A stretch of 64,000 nt of DNA from NCBI GenBank assembly GCA_964429855.1, contig CAYSDM010000012.1, positions 21,692 through 85,691 of the forward strand. Reading direction: 5' to 3'. This document shows, in pieces, positions 34,497-42,420 of the stretch. The notes beneath the pieces were generated by a model. It saw only the letters and a list, made by a program, of their open reading frames with translations, did not search any database and was not told the DNA's origin. The DNA is from CALLMM01 sp964429855 (lineage in GTDB: Bacteria; Armatimonadota; Chthonomonadetes; Chthonomonadales; CAJBBX01). Within the stretch, counting starts at the first letter, position 1. The number at the start of each line of letters is the position of its first letter. A program made the translations under genes and the position numbers.

Positions 34497-34514
34497 CCGC
34501 TCCCTGCAGTCGGG

Positions 34515-35966
34515 TTACCGGGGCTTTTTAAACCGCTCCAGATTTTTCCGCGCGTCGGCGTAGTTGGGGTTGATGGCGAGCGCGCGGCGATAGCTGGCGA
34601 CCGCCAGATCTGTAAAGCCCTTCTTCTCCAGCGCAACCCCCAGATTGTTATGGGCGAACTCGTAGCGCGGGTTGGCTTTGATGGCACGCTGGTAGAACTT
34701 AATCGCCTCATCCACGCTGTTGCGCCGGTCGAAGATCAGCCCCAGCCCGTTGAGCGCTTCGGCATTTTCGGGAGCATTTTGCAGGGAGCGCGTATACTCC
34801 TTCTCGGCGCGATCCAGGTCGTTCTTTGCCAGGTAGTGGGCGGCAAGCCAGCGGCGCACATCGGCGCGGGCAGGGTCGCGCTCCAGCGCGGTCGCCCAGG
34901 CGCGCGCGGCGGAATCGGGATCTCCTTTACGCGAATAGGCGGTCCCGAGATTGACCCAGGCGACTGCATCGCCGGGAGCGATCTCCGCCAATTGACGAAA
35001 TGTCTGGACGGCCTCCTCTATCTGACCGGCTTGAAAATACTGCAGCCCGAGCGCGTTGAGGGTTTCGGCGCTGTTCGGGCGTGCCTCCAATGCGCGGCGA
35101 AAGCAGGCGATGGCGCGTATCGGGCTGCCATTGCGAGCATACAGCATCCCCAGACTGTAGGCGGCGGCGAAGTCCTTCGGGCTGATTGCCAGCGCGCGTT
35201 CATACTGGACGATCGCCTCCTTTTCCTGCCTCAACTGCTGAAAGGTCTCTGCCAGCGCCATGCGGGCGTCATAGTTTCGCGCATCCAGATTAACCGCCTT
35301 TAGCAGCGCGTCGCGCGCCTGCGGGTACTGCCGGAGATCGAGATATGCCAGCCCCAGGTTGAGCCAGAAGTCGGCATTGCCGGGCATAAGCTGCGTGGAG
35401 CGGATATAGGCGGCAATCGCCTCCTGCGGGCGACGTATCTGCTGGAGCGCGTAGCCCAGATTGTTCTGAATGTAGGCGTCGCGGGGATTGATCTGCGCGG
35501 CGCGGCGAAACGCGGCGATGGCGTCCAAGAAGCGGTTTACTTTGGTATAGACGCGACCCAGATTATAGTGCGCGTTTGCGGAGTCGGGCTGAAGGGAGAC
35601 GGTTTTTCGGAAAGCGGTGATCGCCTCCTGCACGCGCCCGGCGTTCAGATAGGCGTTCCCCAGGTTCATATAGGCTTCGCCATAGCTGTCGCGCAGCTTA
35701 ACCGCCTTCTCCAGCGGCTCAATCGCCTCCGCGTACTTTCCCTGCCGCAGACGGATGAAGCCGATCCAGTTATAGATCAGCGGATCGTTGGGGGAGGCGG
35801 TTCGCGCGCGTTCGAACTCCTCCAGCGCCGCATCCAGCTTCCCCTCGCGATGGAGGGCAACCGCTTTGTTGAAATGCTCTGCGGTGTCCTGAGCCGCCGT
35901 GCATACCGCAGACATGCAGAGCAGATATGCCAGCAGAATGAACGTTGGGCGCACGCATGCCTGCAT
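34515..35966 (-). CDS. Tetratricopeptide repeat protein, exported
   Basis: A 483-residue protein with a signal peptide (FILLAYLLCMSAVCTAAQ) followed by about 12 consecutive 34-residue TPR units filling the rest, with the usual spacing of Ala, Gly, Tyr and Pro (for example AHYNLGRVYTKVNRFLDAIA). It probably serves as a periplasmic scaffold. The ATG at 35966 sits 11 bases after AAGGAG at 35983-35978; GTG codons further upstream overlap that site and are unlikely starts. A perfect minus-strand TATAAT lies at 36019-36014. Confidence 0.9.
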   Translation of the reverse strand: MQACVRPTFILLAYLLCMSAVCTAAQDTAEHFNKAVALHREGKLDAALEEFERARTASPNDPLIYNWIGFIRLRQGKYAEAIEPLEKAVKLRDSYGEAYMNLGNAYLNAGRVQEAITAFRKTVSLQPDSANAHYNLGRVYTKVNRFLDAIAAFRRAAQINPRDAYIQNNLGYALQQIRRPQEAIAAYIRSTQLMPGNADFWLNLGLAYLDLRQYPQARDALLKAVNLDARNYDARMALAETFQQLRQEKEAIVQYERALAISPKDFAAAYSLGMLYARNGSPIRAIACFRRALEARPNSAETLNALGLQYFQAGQIEEAVQTFRQLAEIAPGDAVAWVNLGTAYSRKGDPDSAARAWATALERDPARADVRRWLAAHYLAKNDLDRAEKEYTRSLQNAPENAEALNGLGLIFDRRNSVDEAIKFYQRAIKANPRYEFAHNNLGVALEKKGFTDLAVASYRRALAINPNYADARKNLERFKKPR

Positions 35967-36013
35967 CACCGCGCACACTCCTTCTGACCATAGTTTGATC
36001 GGTAATTAAAATT

Positions 36014-36019
36014 ATTATA
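36014..36019 (-). promoter_or_regulatory. -10 element upstream of the TPR gene
   Basis: Reads TATAAT on the minus strand, in a short AT-rich patch 48 bp before the ATG at 35966. The -35 region is poor (TGTCTC at 18-bp spacing). It gives the TPR gene its own promoter downstream of the diguanylate cyclase gene. Confidence 0.5.
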
Positions 36020-36076
36020 ACACAGGCAGGCGGTCAGGAGACACGTCCGCCGGGGCAGTTCGGGGGAATGGACGGA

Positions 36077-37492
36077 TTAACCGCCGTCCGGCATGGCGGG
36101 AGAGATGAGCGAGGAGGCGAGGATGATGCGGTTTTTGCCGGCGCGTTTGGCTTCATAGAGGGCGCTGTCGGCGGTCTGTATCAGCGCATTCTCATCGGGG
36201 GCATCACCGGGATAGGCGGAGACTCCCGCGCTGACGGTCATGGCGCAGGAAAGACCGTTGCCCAGATCAAAACGGGTCTCCGCCACCGCCGATCGCACGC
36301 GCTCCGCCACCACCTCCGCTTCGGAGGCATGGGTCTCCGGGCAGACGATCACAAACTCCTCGCCGCCGTAGCGCGCCGCCAGATCGGCTTCGCGAATGCT
36401 GCGCCGCAGAAGCTCCGCGATCTGAATAAGCACACGGTTACCCGCTTCATGACCATAGCGGTCATTGACGGTCTTGAAGTCGTCGAGATCCAGGAGGATC
36501 ACCGCAAGAGGATGATGGTAGCGCGCCGAGCGTTTCAGTTCATCTTCCAGGCTCTTGCGGAAGAAGCGGAAGTTATAGAGTCGGGTCATCTCATCCGTGA
36601 AAGCAAGGTCCTCCAGTCCCTCCTGAAGACGCAGTTTATAGAGGGGAAACCCGATCCGGTCGGCGAACTGGCGCAGCAGGCGAAGCTGCGCTTCATCCAG
36701 AGGCTGTTCGATCTTAAACGAGAGATAGAGCATCCCGAACGGAACCTTCAGCGAACGCAGGCTGACGCAGGCGACGGCGCGGGCGCGTGGATCGAGATTC
36801 AACAGGCGCACATGGCGATGCGCCTCCACATCCGGGATGTAGAGCGGGGTGGAGTCGTTGGGCGACCACCCCGCATGGCGGGCGCGCAGGCTGAAACGTT
36901 CGAACTTCAGGTCGCCGGGAGTGGCTCCCAGCACCGCCATCATCTGCATGGAGTGCTGTGCCTCCCCGGTCAAAAAGATGGCGGCGCTCTGCAGACCGGG
37001 ATACATCTTGTGCAGGGTCAGCAGGATCGAGTCGAGCGCATAGTCCAGCTTATCTGAGGAGTTGATGATCTGAGAGATATTGAGAAGCTCGTCTTTCTCC
37101 GCAACGGACAACTGAAGCGAGATGCGCTCGCGGTTAACCTGGTTCGCGTAGAGACCTCCCACCAGCGCGATGACGATCAGCGTCAGGGCGCGCACCACCT
37201 CTTCCGTAGCCAGTCCTCTGCCTCCTAGAAAAGGTATCTCCATCAGAAGGGAGACGCCGCCCAGTATCAGCCCCAGCGCGATGACAAACCGCAAACGGCA
37301 GCGAATGATGGCGAAGATGACAGGCAGGAAGAGCAGGGGAAGATAGGGAGAGGCGGAGCCGCCGGTCAGACGCACAATAAAGACGGCGACCGCCACCGTC
37401 GCCAGTACGAACAGGTTGGCGGTTCCTTCTGTCTTGAGTAGTCTGTTTAGCCAGTTGTTCACGGCGTCTCTCTTCCGGGATGAGCGGAGCAT
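36077..37492 (-). CDS. Membrane-bound GAF-GGDEF diguanylate cyclase
   Basis: A 471-residue c-di-GMP synthase. About four hydrophobic segments fill residues 20-105, a GAF-like sensor domain spans about 130-290, and a GGDEF domain forms the C-terminus with the active-site motif in RYGGEEFVIVCPE. The inhibitory I-site RxxD (READ) stands five residues before GGEEF, so product feedback is expected. FTDEMTRLYNFRFFRKSLE marks the domain start. ATG at 37492 is preferred because GGTGAG lies six bases upstream; a GTG at 37516 is possible. motA and motB are in the same window and could be downstream of c-di-GMP, but that is only a suggestion. Confidence 0.92.
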   Translation of the reverse strand: MLRSSRKRDAVNNWLNRLLKTEGTANLFVLATVAVAVFIVRLTGGSASPYLPLLFLPVIFAIIRCRLRFVIALGLILGGVSLLMEIPFLGGRGLATEEVVRALTLIVIALVGGLYANQVNRERISLQLSVAEKDELLNISQIINSSDKLDYALDSILLTLHKMYPGLQSAAIFLTGEAQHSMQMMAVLGATPGDLKFERFSLRARHAGWSPNDSTPLYIPDVEAHRHVRLLNLDPRARAVACVSLRSLKVPFGMLYLSFKIEQPLDEAQLRLLRQFADRIGFPLYKLRLQEGLEDLAFTDEMTRLYNFRFFRKSLEDELKRSARYHHPLAVILLDLDDFKTVNDRYGHEAGNRVLIQIAELLRRSIREADLAARYGGEEFVIVCPETHASEAEVVAERVRSAVAETRFDLGNGLSCAMTVSAGVSAYPGDAPDENALIQTADSALYEAKRAGKNRIILASSLISPAMPDGG

Positions 37493-37610
37493 TCCGAACT
37501 CACCCGACACTGCCACGCCGTTTCATGCCATCAGGGGCCGGAATAGTATGAAACGCGAATTAACCGATGAAAACCATCTGCGTCATGCAAACAGCTATAT
37601 CCGTATACGA

Positions 37611-39035
37611 TCAGGAAGCGGGCATTATCTCCAATAATTTCTCCGCGTGAAGCAATTGCTCGCGGACGGCTTCCGGCGCGGTTCCACCGCGCTCGCGGCG
37701 GGACTCGACGCTGGCGAGAAGGGTGGCGTAATCGCCGGCATCCGTCCCGAACTCCGGGGCAAAGGAGGCGAGCGTCTCGCTCCCCAGGTCTTCCAGCGCG
37801 ATTCCCTGCTCGATACAGTGGCGCACAATACGCCCGACCACATGATGGGCGTCGCGAAAGGCCATTCCGCGCCGTACCAGCAGGTCTGCCAGGTCGGTCG
37901 CCGTCGAGAAATCGCCGCGCAGCGCCGCTCTCATGCGCTCTCGCTGAAACTGCGCGGTCGCCAGAGTTTTTTCAAAGGCGGGCAGGGTCATCAGCAGGGA
38001 GTCCACCGCATCAAAGAGCGGCTCCTTATCCTCCTGCATATCTTTGTTATAGGTTAAGGGCAGTCCTTTCATCACCGTCAGCAGGGCAAGCAGGTCGCCG
38101 TATATCCTGCCAGTCTTTGCCCGCGCCAGTTCCGCCACATCCGGGTTCTTCTTCTGCGGCATGATGCTGCTGCCGGTGGTCACGGAGTCATCCAGTTGGA
38201 CGAATCCGAATTCGGGACTGTTCCAGAGAATTATCTCCTCCGCCAGCCGGGAGCAGTGCATACTGATGATCGCAGCGGCGGAGAGAAACTCCAGCGCATA
38301 GTCGCGGTCTGATACGGCGTCCATGCTGTTCTCGGCAATCGCCGCAAACCCCAGAAGCTCCGCAACGCGCTCCCGGCAGATGGGAAACGAGGTTCCTGCC
38401 AGCGCGCCCGCGCCCAGCGGAAGCCGGTTGACCCGCTTGAGGGCATCCGCCAGCCGCTCCCGATCCCGTTGAAACATCCAGAAGTAGGCAAGCAGATGAT
38501 GCGAGAGCAGTACGGGCTGCGCGTGCTGCAGGTGGGTGAAGCCGGGCAAGAGGGTCGGCGGATCAAGCTCCTGCCGCGCCAGCCGCGTCAGAGTCTGCTG
38601 CATGGTGCGCAGAAGAGCGTCCACCTGGCGGATCACCTCGCGCAGATAGAGGCGGGTATCGGTCGCCACCTGATCGTTGCGGCTGCGCGCCGTATGCAGC
38701 TTTCCGGCTACGGGTCCGATTCGTTGCCGCAGCAGCGATTCAACCGCGCTGTGGATATCTTCCGCGGCGGGATCGAAAGCCAGCGTGCCGGCGAGGATTC
38801 CCTGTTCGATCTCGCGCAGCCCGCTGACGATCTGCCGCGCCTCTTCCTCCGCAATGATCTGCGTCTCTCCGAGCATGGTGGCGTGCGCGATACTGCCCGC
38901 GATATCCTGCTGCCAGAGGCGCGCATCGAAGCGAAACGAGTTGTTCAGCCGTTCGACGATCTCATCCATCGAGCCGCTGAAGCGTCCGCCCCAGAGCCGG
39001 GGGGCGTTCGCGGGGGCGTCGGGTTGCTGGGTCAT
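37611..39035 (-). CDS. argH: Argininosuccinate lyase
   Basis: Last step of arginine synthesis: argininosuccinate to arginine and fumarate. 474 residues, normal length. Signatures: LWGGRFSGSMDEIVERLNNS near the start, TARSRNDQVATDTRLYLRE, and the fumarase-superfamily motif GSSIMPQKKNPD carrying the catalytic Ser loop, then YNKDMQEDKEP. There is no ribosome-binding site before the ATG at 39035; instead a perfect 28-nt palindrome ends 18 bp upstream, which may affect expression. argG lies two genes upstream on the same strand with an amidase between. Confidence 0.97.
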   Translation of the reverse strand: MTQQPDAPANAPRLWGGRFSGSMDEIVERLNNSFRFDARLWQQDIAGSIAHATMLGETQIIAEEEARQIVSGLREIEQGILAGTLAFDPAAEDIHSAVESLLRQRIGPVAGKLHTARSRNDQVATDTRLYLREVIRQVDALLRTMQQTLTRLARQELDPPTLLPGFTHLQHAQPVLLSHHLLAYFWMFQRDRERLADALKRVNRLPLGAGALAGTSFPICRERVAELLGFAAIAENSMDAVSDRDYALEFLSAAAIISMHCSRLAEEIILWNSPEFGFVQLDDSVTTGSSIMPQKKNPDVAELARAKTGRIYGDLLALLTVMKGLPLTYNKDMQEDKEPLFDAVDSLLMTLPAFEKTLATAQFQRERMRAALRGDFSTATDLADLLVRRGMAFRDAHHVVGRIVRHCIEQGIALEDLGSETLASFAPEFGTDAGDYATLLASVESRRERGGTAPEAVREQLLHAEKLLEIMPAS

Positions 39036-39053
39036 GGGGAATAGCGTATTCTT

Positions 39054-39081
39054 CGCGCCGGGAGAGATCTCTCCCGGCGCG
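39054..39081 (-). other. Perfect 28-nt palindrome between amidase and argH
   Basis: Positions 39054-39081 are fully self-complementary (14 + 14, centre GAGATC/TC). As RNA it gives a 12-bp GC-rich stem with a GATC tetraloop. There is no T-tract on either side. It sits 9 bp after the amidase stop and 18 bp before the argH start on the minus strand, so it could act as a processing or stability element, an attenuator, or a protein-binding site. Confidence 0.85.
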
Positions 39082-39090
39082 CCTTTCTGG

Positions 39091-39603
39091 TTACTCCGGA
39101 ATCTGTTCCGTTCTCCATTCGTAGCGCAGCTTTTGATCCAGGAAGTTAAAAAATGTCTCCCAGGGATAGTCCACCGGGTCCTGTTTGCGCCCTTTCGGCG
39201 AGGCGACTTGCGCGTGAGAAAAGATGGCGTCCCGGCTCAGCCCGTAGTTCTTGATAAGATAGGCGCAGATGCGGGAGACCTCCTCAACCTGTTCGCGGGG
39301 CCAATCCTCCCGACCGTCAAAATGCTCCTGTTCGATACCGAGGCTCGCGCTGTTGCTGTATCGGTCCGCCGTGACTTTTCCCGCATGATAGGCGGTGTCG
39401 TCGTTTCTCACAAAGTGATAGACCCTGCCGACGCGGGTGACGTACCAGTGGACGCTGACCCGCGGACCGGTCAGCGTCGCCACGTCTCCTGCCTCCCGAC
39501 CGTCCGTTGAGTGGAGAATGATGCTCTGAACAGGGCGGGTGCGTCCTGCGCGATAGGCGCGAGCCGGACGCCAGAGATAGTGGATCGTTCGCAGTTCCGC
39601 CAT
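39091..39603 (-). CDS. N-acetylmuramoyl-L-alanine amidase (Amidase_2)
   Basis: A 170-residue zinc amidase that cleaves the bond between MurNAc and L-Ala in peptidoglycan. Zinc ligands are visible in IILHSTDG (His), the AYHAGK region and FSHAQVASPKGRKQDPVDYP (His and the distal Asp/His position). Length matches a stand-alone catalytic domain. There is no signal peptide, so it may act on recycled muropeptides inside the cell. GGAGG lies five bases before the ATG. Its place between argG and argH (42 and 55 bp from them) is unusual and has no obvious metabolic meaning. Confidence 0.88.
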   Translation of the reverse strand: MAELRTIHYLWRPARAYRAGRTRPVQSIILHSTDGREAGDVATLTGPRVSVHWYVTRVGRVYHFVRNDDTAYHAGKVTADRYSNSASLGIEQEHFDGREDWPREQVEEVSRICAYLIKNYGLSRDAIFSHAQVASPKGRKQDPVDYPWETFFNFLDQKLRYEWRTEQIPE

Positions 39604-39645
39604 CGAAACCTCCTCTCCGAAGCTGACGGCGGTCGTTTGCGCCGT

Positions 39646-40866
39646 CTAGCCCTTGCGATGCCGCAGCGACCAGTACATACGAGACTGCAAGCCGTGTGTC
39701 TTGACGATGCCGACGCTTTCGGACTGGTCGAAGGTCTTGCTGTCGAAGGAGGCGAGATCCTCGTTATAGAGCGCCCATTCGCTGGCGCGTCCGACGACCA
39801 CTGCGCTGCCTTTCGCAAGGCGCATCGTCACGGTTCCGGTCACGCGCTCCTGAATCTTGTTGATGAAGGCCTCCAGGTCCTCTTTGAGCGGATCGAACCA
39901 CAGCCCCTTATACGCCAGTTCGCCCCACTCCCGGTCTACCATCGCCTTGAACTTCAGTTCCGCCTGCGTGCCGACCAGCGCCTCCAGCGCGCGGTGCGCC
40001 GCCAGAATGACGACGGCGGCGGGGCACTCGTAGTTTTCGCGCACCTTCAGACCGAGCATTCGGTCTTCCATGATATCCACTCGCCCGACGCCGTGCTCTC
40101 CGGCAATCTTATTCAGCGCGGTCACCAGTTCCAGCCCGGACATCTTTGACCCGTCCAGCGAGACCGGAACGCCGTTCTCAAACCCGATGGTCAGCATACG
40201 CGGCTCGTTCGGAGTATCGGCGAGGCTGCGCGTCCACTGAAATATCTCTTCCGGCGGCGCGTAGTCCGGCTCTTCCAGACGCCCGCCCTCGATGCTGCGC
40301 CCCCACAGGTTCTCGTCTATGCTCCAGATTTTATCTTTCGTCTGCGGGATATTGAGACCGTGCGCGTTGGCATAGTCAATCTCCTCGCTGCGAGTCCAGG
40401 GTTCGCGGCGACCCTCCGGCAGCAGACGCCCCTCGCGCATCGGCGCGATGATCCGCATCTCCGGCGTGAGCGTTCGCATGATGTACTCGATGCGAAACTG
40501 ATCGTTACCCTTGCCGGTGCATCCGTGCGCGTAAGCCTGCGCTCCCACGCGCCGGGCAACTTCCACCGCCTTCAGCGCGATCAGAGGACGGGCGATACTG
40601 GTGGAGATCGGGTATCCCTGGTAGTCGCCATTGGCGCGTACCGCCAGCCAGCAGTAACGCTCCACAAATTCGGCTTTTGCATCTACGGTGTAGTGTTCCG
40701 TGCCGAGGGTTTTTGCGCGCTCTTCCGCCTGACGGATGTCCTCGGCGGGCTGACCGACATCCACGGTCACCGTGATGATGTGGTCGAAGCCATACTCTTC
40801 TCGCATCAGAGGAATACAGACGGAGGTGTCCAGACCTCCAGAGTAGACGAGGACAACGGTGGGCAT
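39646..40866 (-). CDS. argG: Argininosuccinate synthase
   Basis: ATP-dependent joining of citrulline and aspartate in arginine synthesis. 406 residues from the ATG at 40866, chosen because AAAGGA lies eight bases upstream and the protein then starts MPTVVLVYSGGLDTSV with the PP-loop SGGLDTS right at the N-terminus. A longer start at 40887 has no site. Other motifs: AHGCTGKGNDQFR and RPLIALKAVEVARRVGAQAY. A promoter fits at 40913-40942, so argG, the amidase and argH are probably one transcript. Confidence 0.97.
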   Translation of the reverse strand: MPTVVLVYSGGLDTSVCIPLMREEYGFDHIITVTVDVGQPAEDIRQAEERAKTLGTEHYTVDAKAEFVERYCWLAVRANGDYQGYPISTSIARPLIALKAVEVARRVGAQAYAHGCTGKGNDQFRIEYIMRTLTPEMRIIAPMREGRLLPEGRREPWTRSEEIDYANAHGLNIPQTKDKIWSIDENLWGRSIEGGRLEEPDYAPPEEIFQWTRSLADTPNEPRMLTIGFENGVPVSLDGSKMSGLELVTALNKIAGEHGVGRVDIMEDRMLGLKVRENYECPAAVVILAAHRALEALVGTQAELKFKAMVDREWGELAYKGLWFDPLKEDLEAFINKIQERVTGTVTMRLAKGSAVVVGRASEWALYNEDLASFDSKTFDQSESVGIVKTHGLQSRMYWSLRHRKG

Positions 40867-40912
40867 GGTAGAGTTCCTTTCAGTCATCGGTCCTGTTGGA
40901 TGGCATGAAAGG

Positions 40913-40942
40913 GTTATACCACTCGATTCGCGCGGTTGGCAA
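40913..40942 (-). promoter_or_regulatory. argG: Promoter for argG
   Basis: On the minus strand TTGCCA (40942-40937) and TATAAC (40918-40913) are spaced by 18 bp. The start site would be near 40906, giving a leader of about 40 nt. Confidence 0.6.
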
Positions 40943-40947
40943 GGGGG

Positions 40948-42420
40948 TCATTCGCTTTTGGTCGCTTCCAGCCGATCTATGATCTCACCGTCCGGGGCGG
41001 CGGCTTCAAAAATCAGCGACGCGCCGTCGAGGTGAAAGATGCCCACATGATGACGGCGAATCACCCGATCCATCACGGGCGTTTCGGAGAGGAGACCCTC
41101 TTCTATGCCGCCGCCTCCGCCGCCGACAATGAAATAGTGGGTCGTCTGCCTGCCGAAGCGGAGCGTCAGCCGCTCATAGTCGTGCGTGTGACCGGAGATG
41201 ACCGCGTCTATACCGTAAGGTTCCATCAGAGGCGCAAGCATCTCCCGGATGGGCAGGTCGCCCGTATACTCATACCAGCCCTGAGAGTAGGGAGGCTGAT
41301 GAATCAGCAGAAACCGCCAGACGGCGCGGCTCCATGCCGGGGACTGGAGTTCGCGAAGAAACCAGCGATACTGTTCTGAATCGAGAGGAACGCCGGTAGG
41401 GTAGTGAAGGTTTGGATCGAGCGCGATAAAACGGGCATGACCGCACGACCAGGCGGCGTAACGCTCTCCGGTGCGGTGGCGGGCATATCTCTCCAGCCAG
41501 GGAGAGCGCATCGTCTCAAAGCAGCCATCGTACTCATGATTGCCGCCGATCAGGATCACAGGTATCTCGGAGGCAAGCGGGTGCAGCGTCTTCAGGAGGC
41601 TTTGCCAGTGGATCTGCCGGTCTCCCTCCTCCACCATATCGCCGACCGCCGCCACGAATGCCGGAGAGCGTGAGCGCAGTAGTTCTGTCAGAAGGCTGAG
41701 AATCTCCCAGCGATTCTGTGAGTCGGCGATAACGCCGAAGGAGAACGCGCCGCGCTCCGGCAGCGTTCTAAAGCGATATTCCGCCGAGAGGCGCGTTCCG
41801 ACGCGAATCCGGTAGACGCCCTCGCTTCCCGGAGGCAGCCCTTCCAGGCGAGCGAAATGCAGGCTCCCTTCGTTCTGCGCCGCCGCCGTCTGCTCGCCGA
41901 AGCGCTCCTCGCCCCATTCAACGACGGTTTTGCAGGGAGAGGCGGTCTCCCATACCACCGTAACGCCGCGGGAGTCTGGCTCCTGCAAATAGGGACCGAC
42001 GAGAATCGCAGGAGTGTTCAGACTGCCTTCCACTTCGCGCTGCGCCTTCTCTTCGGCTTCGCGCTCCCGCAGGTAGTCGTCCAGCGGGATTGCCTGTATC
42101 TCTTCCAGTCCGCCGTACATCGCCTTGTTCAGCACGCGCACCGTCAAGCGGGCTGGCTCCAGAACGGCAGGCAGAAAAAAGACCCCGTTCCGCATCGGTA
42201 TCCGGGTCTCATTCAGGTAGACCTGCGCGCCGTCGTCCGCCCGAATCTTCAATACGCATGGCTGCGGGAAACGCGCCTCCGCCACATACCAGTAGGGCGT
42301 ATCCGGAGCTAGCAGGCGGTGCGGCAGGGAGACCGGTTCGCGGTGAGCGGGAAGACGGTCGAGCGTGGTATTCAGTCCCTCCGAAGGACTACCCAGGGCG
42401 AACGTCCAGGCGGAGATCAC
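40948..42420 (-). CDS. Metallophosphoesterase with Fn3-like N-terminal region
   Basis: A 490-residue calcineurin-like phosphoesterase of the purple-acid-phosphatase type. The N-terminal half holds a beta-sandwich region with LEGLPPGSEGVYRIRVG, typical of the Fn3-like domain before such phosphatases. Metal motifs follow in order: FGVIADSQ, VGDMVEEGD, GGNHEYDG and SGHTHDYERL. No signal peptide is evident. It starts with GTG at 42420, overlapping the stop of the upstream regulator by 4 bp (GTGA), so its translation is coupled to that gene. Substrate unknown. Confidence 0.87.
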   Translation of the reverse strand: MISAWTFALGSPSEGLNTTLDRLPAHREPVSLPHRLLAPDTPYWYVAEARFPQPCVLKIRADDGAQVYLNETRIPMRNGVFFLPAVLEPARLTVRVLNKAMYGGLEEIQAIPLDDYLREREAEEKAQREVEGSLNTPAILVGPYLQEPDSRGVTVVWETASPCKTVVEWGEERFGEQTAAAQNEGSLHFARLEGLPPGSEGVYRIRVGTRLSAEYRFRTLPERGAFSFGVIADSQNRWEILSLLTELLRSRSPAFVAAVGDMVEEGDRQIHWQSLLKTLHPLASEIPVILIGGNHEYDGCFETMRSPWLERYARHRTGERYAAWSCGHARFIALDPNLHYPTGVPLDSEQYRWFLRELQSPAWSRAVWRFLLIHQPPYSQGWYEYTGDLPIREMLAPLMEPYGIDAVISGHTHDYERLTLRFGRQTTHYFIVGGGGGGIEEGLLSETPVMDRVIRRHHVGIFHLDGASLIFEAAAPDGEIIDRLEATKSE

